The notes under the pieces: generated by a model | Database searches by the model: none | What the model was told of the DNA's origin: nothing | Seen by the model: only the letters and a program-made list of their open reading frames with translations | Assembly: GCA_015068935.1 (NCBI GenBank) | Contig: SVJO01000003.1 | Span: forward strand, 27,963-91,962 | Length of the DNA: 64,000 nucleotides | Direction of reading: 5' to 3' | DNA from: Oscillospiraceae bacterium | GTDB taxonomy: Bacteria; Bacillota; Clostridia; UBA1381; UBA9506 | Shown: piece after piece, positions 18,869 to 28,100 of the stretch | Layout: every line of letters starts with the position of its first letter | Numbering within the stretch: the stretch's first letter is position 1 | Translations under genes and position numbers: made by a program

Positions 18869-21280
18869 ATGGCAGAAATTACTTCAAATGAATTTAAAGA
18901 AAAAATTGAAAAATATATGGAAATAAATTTTGGAAGCGACTTAAAGTCAGGAAGCAAAAGGCAGGTCTATCAGGCTGTGCTCGGTGCGACAAACCATATT
19001 TTAGCAGAGAAAAAATATAAATTCAGTAAGAAGGTAAAAGAAAAAGAGGCAAAGCAGGTTTATTATATGTCGATGGAGTTTTTGGTGGGAACTTCGCTTA
19101 GAAACAACCTTTTTAATCTCGGAATAGAAAAAGATGTTAAAGAGATGCTTAAAAAAGCAGGTTTTGACATAGAGGAGCTCTATGAAATGGAGCCTGATGC
19201 AGGACTTGGAAACGGCGGACTTGGCAGACTTGCTTCATGCTACATGGACTCACTGACGAGTCTTTCATATCCTGCAACAGGGTTTTCAATTAAATATGAT
19301 TTCGGAATATTTAAGCAGGTAATTGTTGACGGATGGCAGATGGAGTTTCCTGATGAGTGGATGGATTTGGGCGGTCATTGGCTAATTCCAAGGCTTGATG
19401 AGGCGGTTGAAGTAAGATTCTTTGGCGAAATTCGCGAAAACTGGACAGACAGAGGTCTTTGTGCCGAGCATATAAACTATATTCCCGTTATGGCAACACC
19501 CTACGATTTGCTGATTTCAGGTTATGACACAGAGGCAGTAAATACGTTAAGGCTCTGGGGAGCAAAAAGCAAACAGGGCTTTGATATGGATTTATTTGCC
19601 CGCGGTGAGCACGGAAGGGCTTCTGAAAAGGAAGCAATAGCAAGCTCAATTTCAAAGGTGTTATACCCTGCCGATGATAATTATAACGGCAAATCTCTGC
19701 GTGTTAAACAACAGTATTTCTTTGTAAGCGCATCACTTCAGCAGATTACAAAAAAGCATTATGATAAATATAAGACATTTGATAACTTAAGCGATAAGGT
19801 TATAATTCATATTAACGACACGCATCCGTCTCTTTGTATTCCTGAGCTTATGCGTATACTTTTGGACGATTACGGTTATCTGTGGGATAGGGCATGGGAA
19901 ATCTGTACGAAAACTTTAGCATACACAAATCATACAGTTATGAGCGAAGCGCTTGAAAAATGGCCTGTTGACCTGATAAAATCGCATTTGCCAAGAATTT
20001 TTACAATCATTGAGGAAATTAACCGTCGTTTCTGCAATATGATTTTTCAAAACCATAATGCATTGGCAGGAAGCCTTAATCAGATGTCTGTTATATCAGA
20101 CGGTATGGTAAAAATGGCAAATCTTTGTATGGCATGCTGCTTTAGTGTAAACGGCGTGTCTAAGCTCCATTCTGATATTTTAAAAGCTGACACATTCAAA
20201 GAATTCCACCGCGTTTTCCCCGATAAACTAACTAATGTGACAAACGGTATTGTAGCCAGAAGATGGCTCTGCCAGGCAAATCCGCTTCTTACTGAATTGT
20301 TAAAGAATAAAATAGGTGACGCTTTTGTAAAAGATTTAAATGCCATTTCAAAATTCAATGATTTTTATGATGATGAGGAAGTGCTCAGTGCTTTAAGGGA
20401 AATAAAATATAAAAATAAAAAACGGCTTGCAGACTATATTGCAAAAACTAATGGGATAATTGTTAACTGTGACTCGATTTTTGATATTCAGGTAAAGAGA
20501 CTTCACGAGTATAAGCGTCAGCTTTTAAATCTACTTCATATTATCTATATGTACAGGAAAATAAAATTTGAAGGCTTAAAGCCTCAGCCCAAGACATTCA
20601 TATTTGCCGCCAAAGCCTCTAAAGGCTACTATATGGCAAAAGAAATTATACGCATGATTTGCGCTGTTTCTGATATGATTGAAAAGGACACAGATGTCCG
20701 TGATTATATTAAGGTTGTGTTCATAGCAGATTACAAAGTTTCGCTTGCTGAAATAATAATTCCCGCAGCGGACATAAGCGAACAGATTTCTCAGGCGGGC
20801 AAAGAGGCATCAGGTACGGGTAACATGAAATTCATGATTAACGGGGCTGTTACGTGCGGAACCTTAGACGGTGCAAATGTCGAGATTTCCGAGGCAGTAG
20901 GGAAGGATAATATTTTTCTGTTCGGGCTGACAACACCTGAGGTAAATGAGTTATATAAAAGAGGGTATAATCCGCGTGCATATTATGAAAACGACAGAGA
21001 GATAAGAGAAGTGCTCGAATTTGTTAAAATCGGTGCAGGCAGCGGACATAACTTTGATAAAATCTATGATAACTTATTAAACAGCGACCCTTATATGTGT
21101 CTTGCTGATTTTAAAGCATACTGTATGGTTCATGATGAGATTGACAGAGTATATAGAGATAGTGATAAATTTACAAAAATGTCGCTTAGAAATATTGCAA
21201 ATTCAGGTATGTTTTCTTCAGACAGAAGTGTAAAAGAGTATGCAGAAAATATTTGGCATATGAAACCTGTAACTTTGTGA
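18869..21280 (+). CDS. glgP: Glycogen/alpha-glucan phosphorylase
   Basis: An 803-residue GT35 phosphorylase that releases glucose-1-phosphate from alpha-1,4-glucans. Diagnostic segments are 'DAGLGNGGLGRLA' near residue 110, 'INDTHPSL', 'QVKRLHEYKRQ', and the pyridoxal-phosphate site 'EASGTGNMKFMINGA', whose Lys forms the Schiff base. The length is complete. It starts 13 bp after glgA, with GAGAGG before the ATG. Encoded between a synthase and a 4-alpha-glucanotransferase, it provides the degrading half of a storage-glucan cycle; no allosteric or phospho-regulatory extension is apparent. Confidence 0.96.
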   Translation: MAEITSNEFKEKIEKYMEINFGSDLKSGSKRQVYQAVLGATNHILAEKKYKFSKKVKEKEAKQVYYMSMEFLVGTSLRNNLFNLGIEKDVKEMLKKAGFDIEELYEMEPDAGLGNGGLGRLASCYMDSLTSLSYPATGFSIKYDFGIFKQVIVDGWQMEFPDEWMDLGGHWLIPRLDEAVEVRFFGEIRENWTDRGLCAEHINYIPVMATPYDLLISGYDTEAVNTLRLWGAKSKQGFDMDLFARGEHGRASEKEAIASSISKVLYPADDNYNGKSLRVKQQYFFVSASLQQITKKHYDKYKTFDNLSDKVIIHINDTHPSLCIPELMRILLDDYGYLWDRAWEICTKTLAYTNHTVMSEALEKWPVDLIKSHLPRIFTIIEEINRRFCNMIFQNHNALAGSLNQMSVISDGMVKMANLCMACCFSVNGVSKLHSDILKADTFKEFHRVFPDKLTNVTNGIVARRWLCQANPLLTELLKNKIGDAFVKDLNAISKFNDFYDDEEVLSALREIKYKNKKRLADYIAKTNGIIVNCDSIFDIQVKRLHEYKRQLLNLLHIIYMYRKIKFEGLKPQPKTFIFAAKASKGYYMAKEIIRMICAVSDMIEKDTDVRDYIKVVFIADYKVSLAEIIIPAADISEQISQAGKEASGTGNMKFMINGAVTCGTLDGANVEISEAVGKDNIFLFGLTTPEVNELYKRGYNPRAYYENDREIREVLEFVKIGAGSGHNFDKIYDNLLNSDPYMCLADFKAYCMVHDEIDRVYRDSDKFTKMSLRNIANSGMFSSDRSVKEYAENIWHMKPVTL

Positions 21281-21319
21281 TTTAGCGCAATCAAATAAAT
21301 AAAAATACGGGGGTGTATT

Positions 21320-22753
21320 ATGGACAGAAAAAGCGGTGTGCTTATGCCTATATCATCTTTATATGGTGATTATTCTATCGGCAGTTTCGGTACGAGCGCA
21401 AGGGAATTTGTTGACTTTTTAGCAGAATGCGGATTTTCATACTGGCAGGTGTTACCGTTTTGTATGGCAGATGACTGCAATTCACCGTATCAGTCATATT
21501 CAACATTTGCAGGCAATCCCTATTTTGTCGATTTGGAACTTTTAAAGGAAAAGGGGCTTATTACAAATGATGAGCTTATCTCCCAAAGACAACAACAGCC
21601 TTACAGTGTCGAGTATGTAAGACTGTATCATACGAGACTTTCATTTTTGCGCCAGGTTTCAAAGCGTGTGGCATATCGCAATAAAATAGAGGAATTTATA
21701 AATGAAAATCCATATATAGAACAATTCTCAAAGTTTATGGCGTTAAAAGAAGCAAACGGGGAAAAGGTATGGCGAGAGTGGGAGACGGATGAATACAGCA
21801 TGGAGTCTTTCTTTATGTGGAGCTTTATCCAGTATGAATTTTTCAGCCAGTGGGAAAAAATCAAGAACTATGCAAACTCCAAGGGCATAAAAATAATAGG
21901 CGATGTGCCTATTTATGTTTCTCTGGAAAGCTCAGACGTATGGGCAAACAAAGAGCTTTTTATGCTGGATAGAAATCTCTTGCCAAAATTAGTTGCAGGT
22001 GTCCCGCCTGATTATTTTTGTGAGGAAGGACAGCTCTGGGGAAACCCTATTTATGACTGGGATAAAATGAGACAAACAGATTTTTCGTGGTGGACTGACA
22101 GAATAGCTCATAGCTTTAAGCTTTTTGACGGAGTGCGAATAGACCATTTCAGAGGGCTTGAGTCTTTCTGGGCAGTACCTTATGGTGAAAAAACGGCGAA
22201 AAACGGAAAATGGCTTAAGGGTCCCGGTATGGAATTAATTAAAAAAATTAATGGTTTATTTTCAGATAAACTTATCATAGCTGAGGATTTGGGGGAAATC
22301 ACGCCTCAGGTTGAAATGCTGGTAGAAGAAAGCAAATATCCTGGAATGAGAGTAATCCAGTTTGGTTTTTTAAATGATTGCGATAACCCTCATATGCCGC
22401 ATAATTATAAAAACAACTGTGTAGCATATACAGGCACGCATGATAACAATACACTTCTTGGTTATTTATGGGAGCTTGATGCATCGAACAAAAAAAGGCT
22501 CTTAGAGTACTGTAACTATCATAGCGGAGATTTTGAAAAAGGAATTGACAGTATAATAAGAACTATGTTTGCAAGTCATGCAGGGCTTGTTATTCTTCCT
22601 ATTCAGGATATTTTAGGCTATGGCTCCGATACAAGAATAAATATTCCTGGAAAGCCTGACGGAAACTGGCAGTTCAGAATAACTAAAGAACAGCTTCAAA
22701 GTATTGATAAAAACAAATTCAGATGTTATAATGAATTATACAAAAGAGTGTGA
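21320..22753 (+). CDS. malQ: 4-alpha-glucanotransferase (amylomaltase)
   Basis: A 477-residue GH77 enzyme that transfers maltosyl and longer units between alpha-1,4-glucans in the cytosol. Family features include the N-terminal 'LMPISSLYGDYSIGSFG', 'FWQVLPF'-like 'YWQVLPF' with 'SPYQSYSTFAGNP', 'GDVPIYVSLESSDVWA', 'VRIDHFRGL' with the nucleophile Asp, 'IIAEDLGEIT' with the acid/base Glu, and 'GTHDNNT'. Length is near the usual 500. A GGGGGTG site precedes the ATG, 39 bp after glgP. In this operon it would rework short dextrins left by the phosphorylase so they can be degraded further. Confidence 0.95.
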   Translation: MDRKSGVLMPISSLYGDYSIGSFGTSAREFVDFLAECGFSYWQVLPFCMADDCNSPYQSYSTFAGNPYFVDLELLKEKGLITNDELISQRQQQPYSVEYVRLYHTRLSFLRQVSKRVAYRNKIEEFINENPYIEQFSKFMALKEANGEKVWREWETDEYSMESFFMWSFIQYEFFSQWEKIKNYANSKGIKIIGDVPIYVSLESSDVWANKELFMLDRNLLPKLVAGVPPDYFCEEGQLWGNPIYDWDKMRQTDFSWWTDRIAHSFKLFDGVRIDHFRGLESFWAVPYGEKTAKNGKWLKGPGMELIKKINGLFSDKLIIAEDLGEITPQVEMLVEESKYPGMRVIQFGFLNDCDNPHMPHNYKNNCVAYTGTHDNNTLLGYLWELDASNKKRLLEYCNYHSGDFEKGIDSIIRTMFASHAGLVILPIQDILGYGSDTRINIPGKPDGNWQFRITKEQLQSIDKNKFRCYNELYKRV

Positions 22754-22775
22754 CAACTAAACGGGGGAATGACAA

Positions 22776-23225
22776 ATGAGATTTGTATTGCAAAGAGTAT
22801 TGTCTGCAAGTGTCGAGGCAGAAGGAGAAATAAAAGGGAAAATAGGGAAGGGGTATTTGCTGTTTGTAGGTGTGTCAAACGAGGACAATAAGGAAATAGC
22901 AGATAAAATGATAGAAAAGGTGTCCCACCTGAGAATTTTTGAAGATGAAAACGGCAAGGTAAATCTTTCAATAGATAAAGTTGACGGTGAAATTCTCGTG
23001 ATTTCACAGTTCACTTTATACGCAGACTGCAAAAAAGGAAACAGACCGAGTTTTCAACAGGCAGGCTCACCTGATTATGCAGAAGAACTTTATGAATATA
23101 TACTGTTAAGATGCGGTGAGCTTTTCAAAAACACTCAAAAGGGTGTTTTTGGAGCTGACATGAAGGTCTCCTTAGTAAATGACGGTCCGTTTACACTAAT
23201 TCTTGACAGTGAGCAGATGCTTTAG
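22776..23225 (+). CDS. dtd: D-aminoacyl-tRNA deacylase
   Basis: 149 residues, a full-length Dtd. It hydrolyses D-amino acids (and glycine mischarged on tRNA-Ala) from tRNA. Signatures are 'MRFVLQRVLSASVE' at the start, 'GVSNEDN', 'SQFTLYADCKKGNRPSFQQA' in the middle, and the C-terminal 'GVFGADMKVSLVNDGPFT', which carries the cross-subunit Gly-Pro pair that excludes L-aminoacyl groups. The position after Gly-Pro is Phe where Val is common. It is the last gene of the glucan operon, 22 bp after malQ; this looks like simple co-transcription, not a functional link. Confidence 0.95.
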   Translation: MRFVLQRVLSASVEAEGEIKGKIGKGYLLFVGVSNEDNKEIADKMIEKVSHLRIFEDENGKVNLSIDKVDGEILVISQFTLYADCKKGNRPSFQQAGSPDYAEELYEYILLRCGELFKNTQKGVFGADMKVSLVNDGPFTLILDSEQML

Positions 23226-23233
23226 CGAAAAAA

Positions 23234-23493
23234 GGGGTGCAAAAAATGCACATACCACACAAGGCAAATAAATGGCATAATAAAGCCATTTAATTAAAAC
23301 AAAAAGTTTGAAATAAAGTAAAACTTAATGTAGAAATTCGTCAAACGACGAATTTCTGTTAAAAAATGCCTTATGTTTTGAACAAACTTCACCTCTTGAC
23401 GTACCAATGTACGCCTTCGGGTAACCTGACAATACCTATGCATAGGTATTGTCAGCTCAGTTTGTCCAATCTGCGCTATTTTTTGTCCACCCC
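23234..23493. mobile_element. Candidate MITE-like repeat element rich in hairpins
   Basis: The 320-bp gap between dtd and the YabE-like gene has no convincing gene. A 260-bp block is bounded by imperfect inverted termini: GGGGTGCAAAAAATGCAC at 23234-23251, and on the opposite strand GGGGTG-GA-CAAAAAATA-GCGC (23493 back to 23473). Inside are an 8-bp hairpin (23269-23276 with 23285-23292), an 11-bp perfect hairpin (23332-23342 with 23347-23357), a small CGTAC/GTACG hairpin near 23400, and a 30-bp perfect palindrome (23426-23455). Terminal inverted repeats plus strong secondary structure without coding capacity fit a miniature inverted-repeat element. Only one copy is in the window, so mobility is inference. 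Confidence 0.4.
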
Positions 23494-23495
23494 AA

Positions 23496-23540
23496 AAGGA
23501 GCTGCAGCAAAATTATTTTGCTGCAGCTCCTTAGCTTTTT
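23496..23540. terminator. Strong bidirectional terminator between dtd and the YabE-like gene
   Basis: 17-bp perfect stem (23496-23512 with 23516-23532) with a 3-base loop, then TTAGCTTTTT on the plus strand. It ends just before the stop codon of the minus-strand gene. Confidence 0.85.
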
Positions 23541-23545
23541 ATTAA

Positions 23546-24736
23546 CTACTCCAAAATATATACGTTACACTGTCTTTTGCCGAACTGATAACATTCAGCT
23601 ACTGTGCTGTAGCAAAGGTCAATTCTGTTTCCTTTGATTGCACCGCCTGTATCGCCTGCTATAGCATAGCCATAGCTCCATGATTTGCCGTCGTCTGTTG
23701 ACTCAATATAAAGTTTTGAATTAAGCGGAATAACTTTAGGGTCAACTGCTACAATACCGGGGCCTGCAGGACGGCCTGTTGCAGTGATTCCTGCCCATTT
23801 TCCGTTTGACTGAACACCCGGCTCATAAGCTGTAGCAAGACACTGAATAACCTTTTTATATTTCACATCACCGCGTGATGCAATAGTCGGTGCGTTTGTG
23901 CCTACTGTTATAATTTTGTCGACGGGAGCTTTGATTGTTTCTGAATTGATAAGAGTTGCAGATACAAGATGAGAATCTCTTCTTATTACTTTATAGGTGT
24001 TTTTAGCAACACCGTCAGAGCCCTCCTGCTCAACAATTGTCTCGCCGATATTATAATCAGAGGATTGCTTTTTAACTACTGTTCTTGCGACATTTTCTTC
24101 GTAAGTTTCTTCTCTTACAATAACTCTTGAAACATTAATGCAGAGTCCGTCTGAAATAGGAGTATCAAGAGAAGGTGTAACTTCATCAAATTGTCCTAAA
24201 TAGATACAAACACTGTCTAAAAATTCTTTTACATCACGTCTTGCTGTGTATCTTTCATGAGTCTTTCCGTCAACAGTAACTTTTACTAAATTAGCACGGT
24301 TTATCTCAATTGTCATGCCGTCTGTTAAGAGTGTATCGCCTTTATCAGACATCATATCAAGCGGATTTACTGTTATGCTTGCGTCCTTTAATGCTTCTTT
24401 AACCGTAACAGCAGTTGTTGTAAAAGATGAAGTTTCACCTTCGTCAATTACAGTAATTGTTTTTTGTCTGTAAATTGTGATTGTACTGTCGTCTTTTAAG
24501 GCTGTGCCGAAAGGGGGGAGAACATAGTCTCCATCGCCAAGAGAAATATTTTTCTCGTTTAAAACTTCATCAACAGTAGTTCCCAGTGTTAAAACATTAA
24601 TTTCGGAGCCTGAATCAACAATTGTAATCTGCTTAGGAAATACAAAACCTAAAAGCAGAACGGAGGTTATAACAAGGCATGCGACAACTGAAACGCATGT
24701 TACAACTCCCTTTGTTGTAAGCTTCTTCATAGTCAT
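23546..24736 (-). CDS. YabE-like cell-wall protein: DUF348 repeats, G5 domain, 3D domain
   Basis: About 396 residues from the ATG at 24736, which follows AAAGGATG (an upstream ATG at 24778 has GGAG only two bases away). After a membrane anchor or signal segment ('VVACLVITSVLLLGFVFP') come DUF348 ubiquitin-like repeats ('TITIYRQKTITVIDEGE', 'MTIEINRANLVKVTVDGK', 'INVSRVIVREETYEE'), a G5 region, and a C-terminal 3D domain from about residue 300 ('CLATAYEP', 'GPGIVAVDP', 'AGDTGGAIKGNRIDL'). The three Asp residues of the 3D domain resemble the active site of MltA-type lytic transglycosylases, so it probably cuts peptidoglycan, as proposed for YabE and resuscitation-factor-like proteins. It has its own strong promoter. 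Confidence 0.87.
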   Translation of the reverse strand: MTMKKLTTKGVVTCVSVVACLVITSVLLLGFVFPKQITIVDSGSEINVLTLGTTVDEVLNEKNISLGDGDYVLPPFGTALKDDSTITIYRQKTITVIDEGETSSFTTTAVTVKEALKDASITVNPLDMMSDKGDTLLTDGMTIEINRANLVKVTVDGKTHERYTARRDVKEFLDSVCIYLGQFDEVTPSLDTPISDGLCINVSRVIVREETYEENVARTVVKKQSSDYNIGETIVEQEGSDGVAKNTYKVIRRDSHLVSATLINSETIKAPVDKIITVGTNAPTIASRGDVKYKKVIQCLATAYEPGVQSNGKWAGITATGRPAGPGIVAVDPKVIPLNSKLYIESTDDGKSWSYGYAIAGDTGGAIKGNRIDLCYSTVAECYQFGKRQCNVYILE

Positions 24737-24863
24737 AAATAAACATCCTTTCTGATACAGATATAAAACCTGCACCATGTCTCCGTTAAATTATAAAATA
24801 CTAATTTTAAGATTGTAAAAAAGTTGTTACAAATTTATTACACTTTTTAGAGAGACGTCTCTT

Positions 24864-24892
24864 ATTATAAAATACTTTTGGTCAAAAGTCAA
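24864..24892 (-). promoter_or_regulatory. Sigma-A-type promoter of the YabE-like gene
   Basis: On the minus strand TTGACT (24887-24892), 17-bp spacer, TATAAT (24864-24869). The transcript would begin within the AGAGACGTCTCT palindrome, leaving a leader of about 115-120 bases. Confidence 0.75.
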
Positions 24893-25042
24893 ACATTTAT
24901 ACTCAATTAAACAAAAAACGTTAAAAAATCTATTAAAAATTTTTTACAAAAGTACGAGTATGTTCAGTTATAATCAAGTATATACAAAGAATTTACAATT
25001 TATTCCATTTTTGTGCTTTTTTTCGTTTTTTGCTCAAAATAA

Positions 25043-25071
25043 TTGACCTTAACCAATGTTTGTTGTATAAT
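25043..25071 (+). promoter_or_regulatory. Sigma-A-type promoter of addB
   Basis: TTGACC (25043-25048), 17-bp spacer, TATAAT (25066-25071), 37 bp before the start codon. It overlaps the open frame upstream of the ATG and so helps to fix the start at 25109. Confidence 0.8.
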
Positions 25072-25108
25072 TAAAGTGTTAATTTCAATAGGAAAAGGAG
25101 GTTTTTTT

Positions 25109-28100
25109 ATGTCGCTTACGGTAGTTTACGGATGCTCGGGAACAGGAAAAAGCGAATACTGTTTAGAGGGAGTTAAATCTGCCGTGTTAAACGGCAAACG
25201 TGCCCTTTTAATTGTGCCTGAACAGTTTTCTCATGTGAAGGAAGCAGAGCTTATTAAAAAAACAGGTTTTATTACGGATAACCAAAAGGCAACATCATTT
25301 AAAAGACTTTCTTTTTCAATTATAAATAATAAAAAAACAACTGAGACAGTTCTTGACAGAACTAAAAAAAGTATGCTCATTGCCAAGGCATGCTACGCAT
25401 CTTTAGATGACCTTGTTATGTTTAAAAATATGCACAGAAAACAAGGATTTATAAGTGTTATGCAGGATATGATTTCAGAATTTAAGCGCGGCTGCGCTTC
25501 GCCTGATGACATTAAGCATTTTGCTGAAAAGATGCAAGATAACACTATGCTCAAAACCAAGCTTTCTGAGCTCTCACTCATATATGAAAAATATCAGCAA
25601 TTTGTCGATAAATCATTTATTGATGATGATGACAATTTGACGCTTTTAGCACGCAAAATAATAGAAAAAAACAACATGCATGATACAGAAATTTTCATAG
25701 ATGAATTTTTCAGATTCACAAGGGCTGAGCTATATTGTATTGAGGCTTTTCTTTTAGCGGGAGCATCTGTTACAGTAAGCCTTTGCACGGGCGGACTTGA
25801 TGATGAAAAGAGCGGAATTTTTGAGCCTGTCATAAAAACTTATAAAGCGCTTATCAAAATTGCAAAGAACTGTAAAACAGAAATCAATCAGCCTGTTTTT
25901 CTTTCGGAAAAACATCGTTTTAAAGAGAGCAGAGAGCTTTTGCACTTAGAGAGCGAATATCCAAAATACAGCAATAATATATATAAGGAAGAAACTCGTG
26001 ATATTTCTATGTTTGCAGCATCGGATATATATAGTGAGGTGACGCATCTTGCCTGCAGTATAATGAAAAGTGTGCAGTCAGAAAACGTGAGATTTAAAGA
26101 CATTGCCATAATTTGTTCGGATTGTCAAAGCTATAAAAATATTATCAGGACAGTGTTTGATATTTATGAAATTCCCGTGTTTATAGACTCAGAGCGTGAC
26201 CTATATAGCCACCCCGTTATGATTATGATTTTTGCGGTTTTAGATATATTATCAGACGGACTTGACACAAAACATATTCTTTCATATATAAAGTCAGGAT
26301 ACAGCACCCTTTCGCGTGATGAAACAGATATTTTTGAAAACTTCATTCTTTCAGGAAATATCACAAAGAGGGACTGGCTTGATAACGAAAGATTTTTAAA
26401 AAGAGCAAAAACGGTTTTTGATGACAGTGTGGATTTAGCTCAGGAAAATGAAGAATTTGCAAAAGAAATACTTGAGCTTAAAGAGAGGGTTATCTCTCCT
26501 TTGTTAAAGCTTAAAGAAAATATTTCAAAGAGCAGAAAAGCAAAAATGAGAGCTGATGCAATTTCTCAGTTTTTTGAAGATATTTCTCTTGCAGAAAAAA
26601 TTAAATCACAGACAGATATTTTACTTGACGGGGGCGACAAGGAGACAGCCGACGAATATGCCAGGGTATATAACGCGCTCGGCGAGACACTGGACAGCTT
26701 CGTAATTTGCATGGGCGAGGAAATAGTTGGAATAGACAGGCTTTATGATATGATTAAAGCAGGACTTTCCGAGTGCAGAGTCAACATAATTCCTCCAATA
26801 AATGACGGTGTCTTCTTTGGAGATTTAAAAAGGTCTATTGCAAGAAATGTAAAAAGACTTTATATAATCGGCGCAAATGAGGGAGCCTTTCCGCCAAATG
26901 CCCCAATAGAAAATATTTTAAATGATGCTGAGAGGGTTTATCTGGCATCAGAAGGACTCAGCCTTGCGCCTGATACAAAAAAAATTATGTTTGATTATGG
27001 ATTTATGGTCTATAACATTTTAAACATAAGCAACGGAAAACTTTCAATCAGTTACCCAATCTGTGATTTTAACGGAGAGGGATTGAGGCCTTCACCCCTT
27101 TGTGCCAAAATCAAAAAAATGTTTCCCAAAATTTTATTTGATACAGATGTTGACGGAAAATGGGAAAACCCTGAAGATTATGTGCTGAGTAAAAAATCTG
27201 CGTTTAATTATTTAATAAGAAAAATGAGCATAACAGATGATGAAAAAAAGCTTTTTGAATACTTAAACAGCGATGATTATTATAAGGAAAAACTTTTGGC
27301 GGCAAAAAACACAAAAGAGCATAAAAATATTGCACAAAGGCTGGATTATGATGTAGTAAAAAGTCTCTACAGGGGAGAACTTAAGGGAAGTGTGTCAAGT
27401 TTTGAAAAATATACTCACTGTCCGTTTTCATATTTTATATCATATGGCCTAAATGCAAAGGAACGCAAATTGTTTGATATTGATACTCCTGACTTTGGAA
27501 GTCTTCTTCACCGCGTGATAGATACATTTTCCAAACAGATTTTATCAATGGGTAAAAAATTCAGAGAAATAGAAAAAGACGAATGTGAAAAAATTGTTTG
27601 CGGAATTTTAGATGATATAGTAGAGAAAATGTTTATAAAAAAGCTGTATTCAGAAAAGAAAATGCTTCTTTTGGTAAAACGCCTGAAAAAATATGCTGCT
27701 ACTGCAACATGGGCAATCTGTGAGCATATAAAAAGAGGCGAGTTTGAACCATGTGCATTTGAAGCAGAGTTTTCAGAAAACGGAGATATGTCACCTGTTG
27801 TAATAGAGCTTCCTTCAGGCGATAAAATCACACTTGTCGGTAAAATTGACAGAATAGACAGGTATGAAAAAAACGGAGAGCTTTATGTAAAGGTCATAGA
27901 TTATAAAACGGGAAATAAAGATTTCAGCCTTTCTGATGTCTATAATAAGCTATCGCTCCAGCTTTGCGTTTATATAATGGCTGTTTCAGAAAACGGAAGC
28001 AGGCTTTTGGGAAAAGATTCAAAAACTGCGGGGATGTTCTATTTTAAGCTTTCAGATGAACCTGTAGAAACAGTGAAAAATGAAAGTGTATCTGATGAGG

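Larger units (their letters stand above)
24737..25108. other. Divergent intergenic region between YabE-like gene and addB
   Basis: About 370 bp, very AT-rich, with no coding signal. It holds one strong promoter for each direction (24864-24892 minus, 25043-25071 plus) and a 12-bp palindrome, AGAGACGTCTCT, at 24851-24862 just downstream of the minus-strand -10. Nothing else was recognised. Confidence 0.7.

Noticed and set aside
23449..23637. 62-codon plus-strand open frame overlapping the end of the YabE-like gene
   Set aside because: It runs through the palindrome and the terminator hairpin and into the antisense of a clear 3D-domain gene; no ribosome site.
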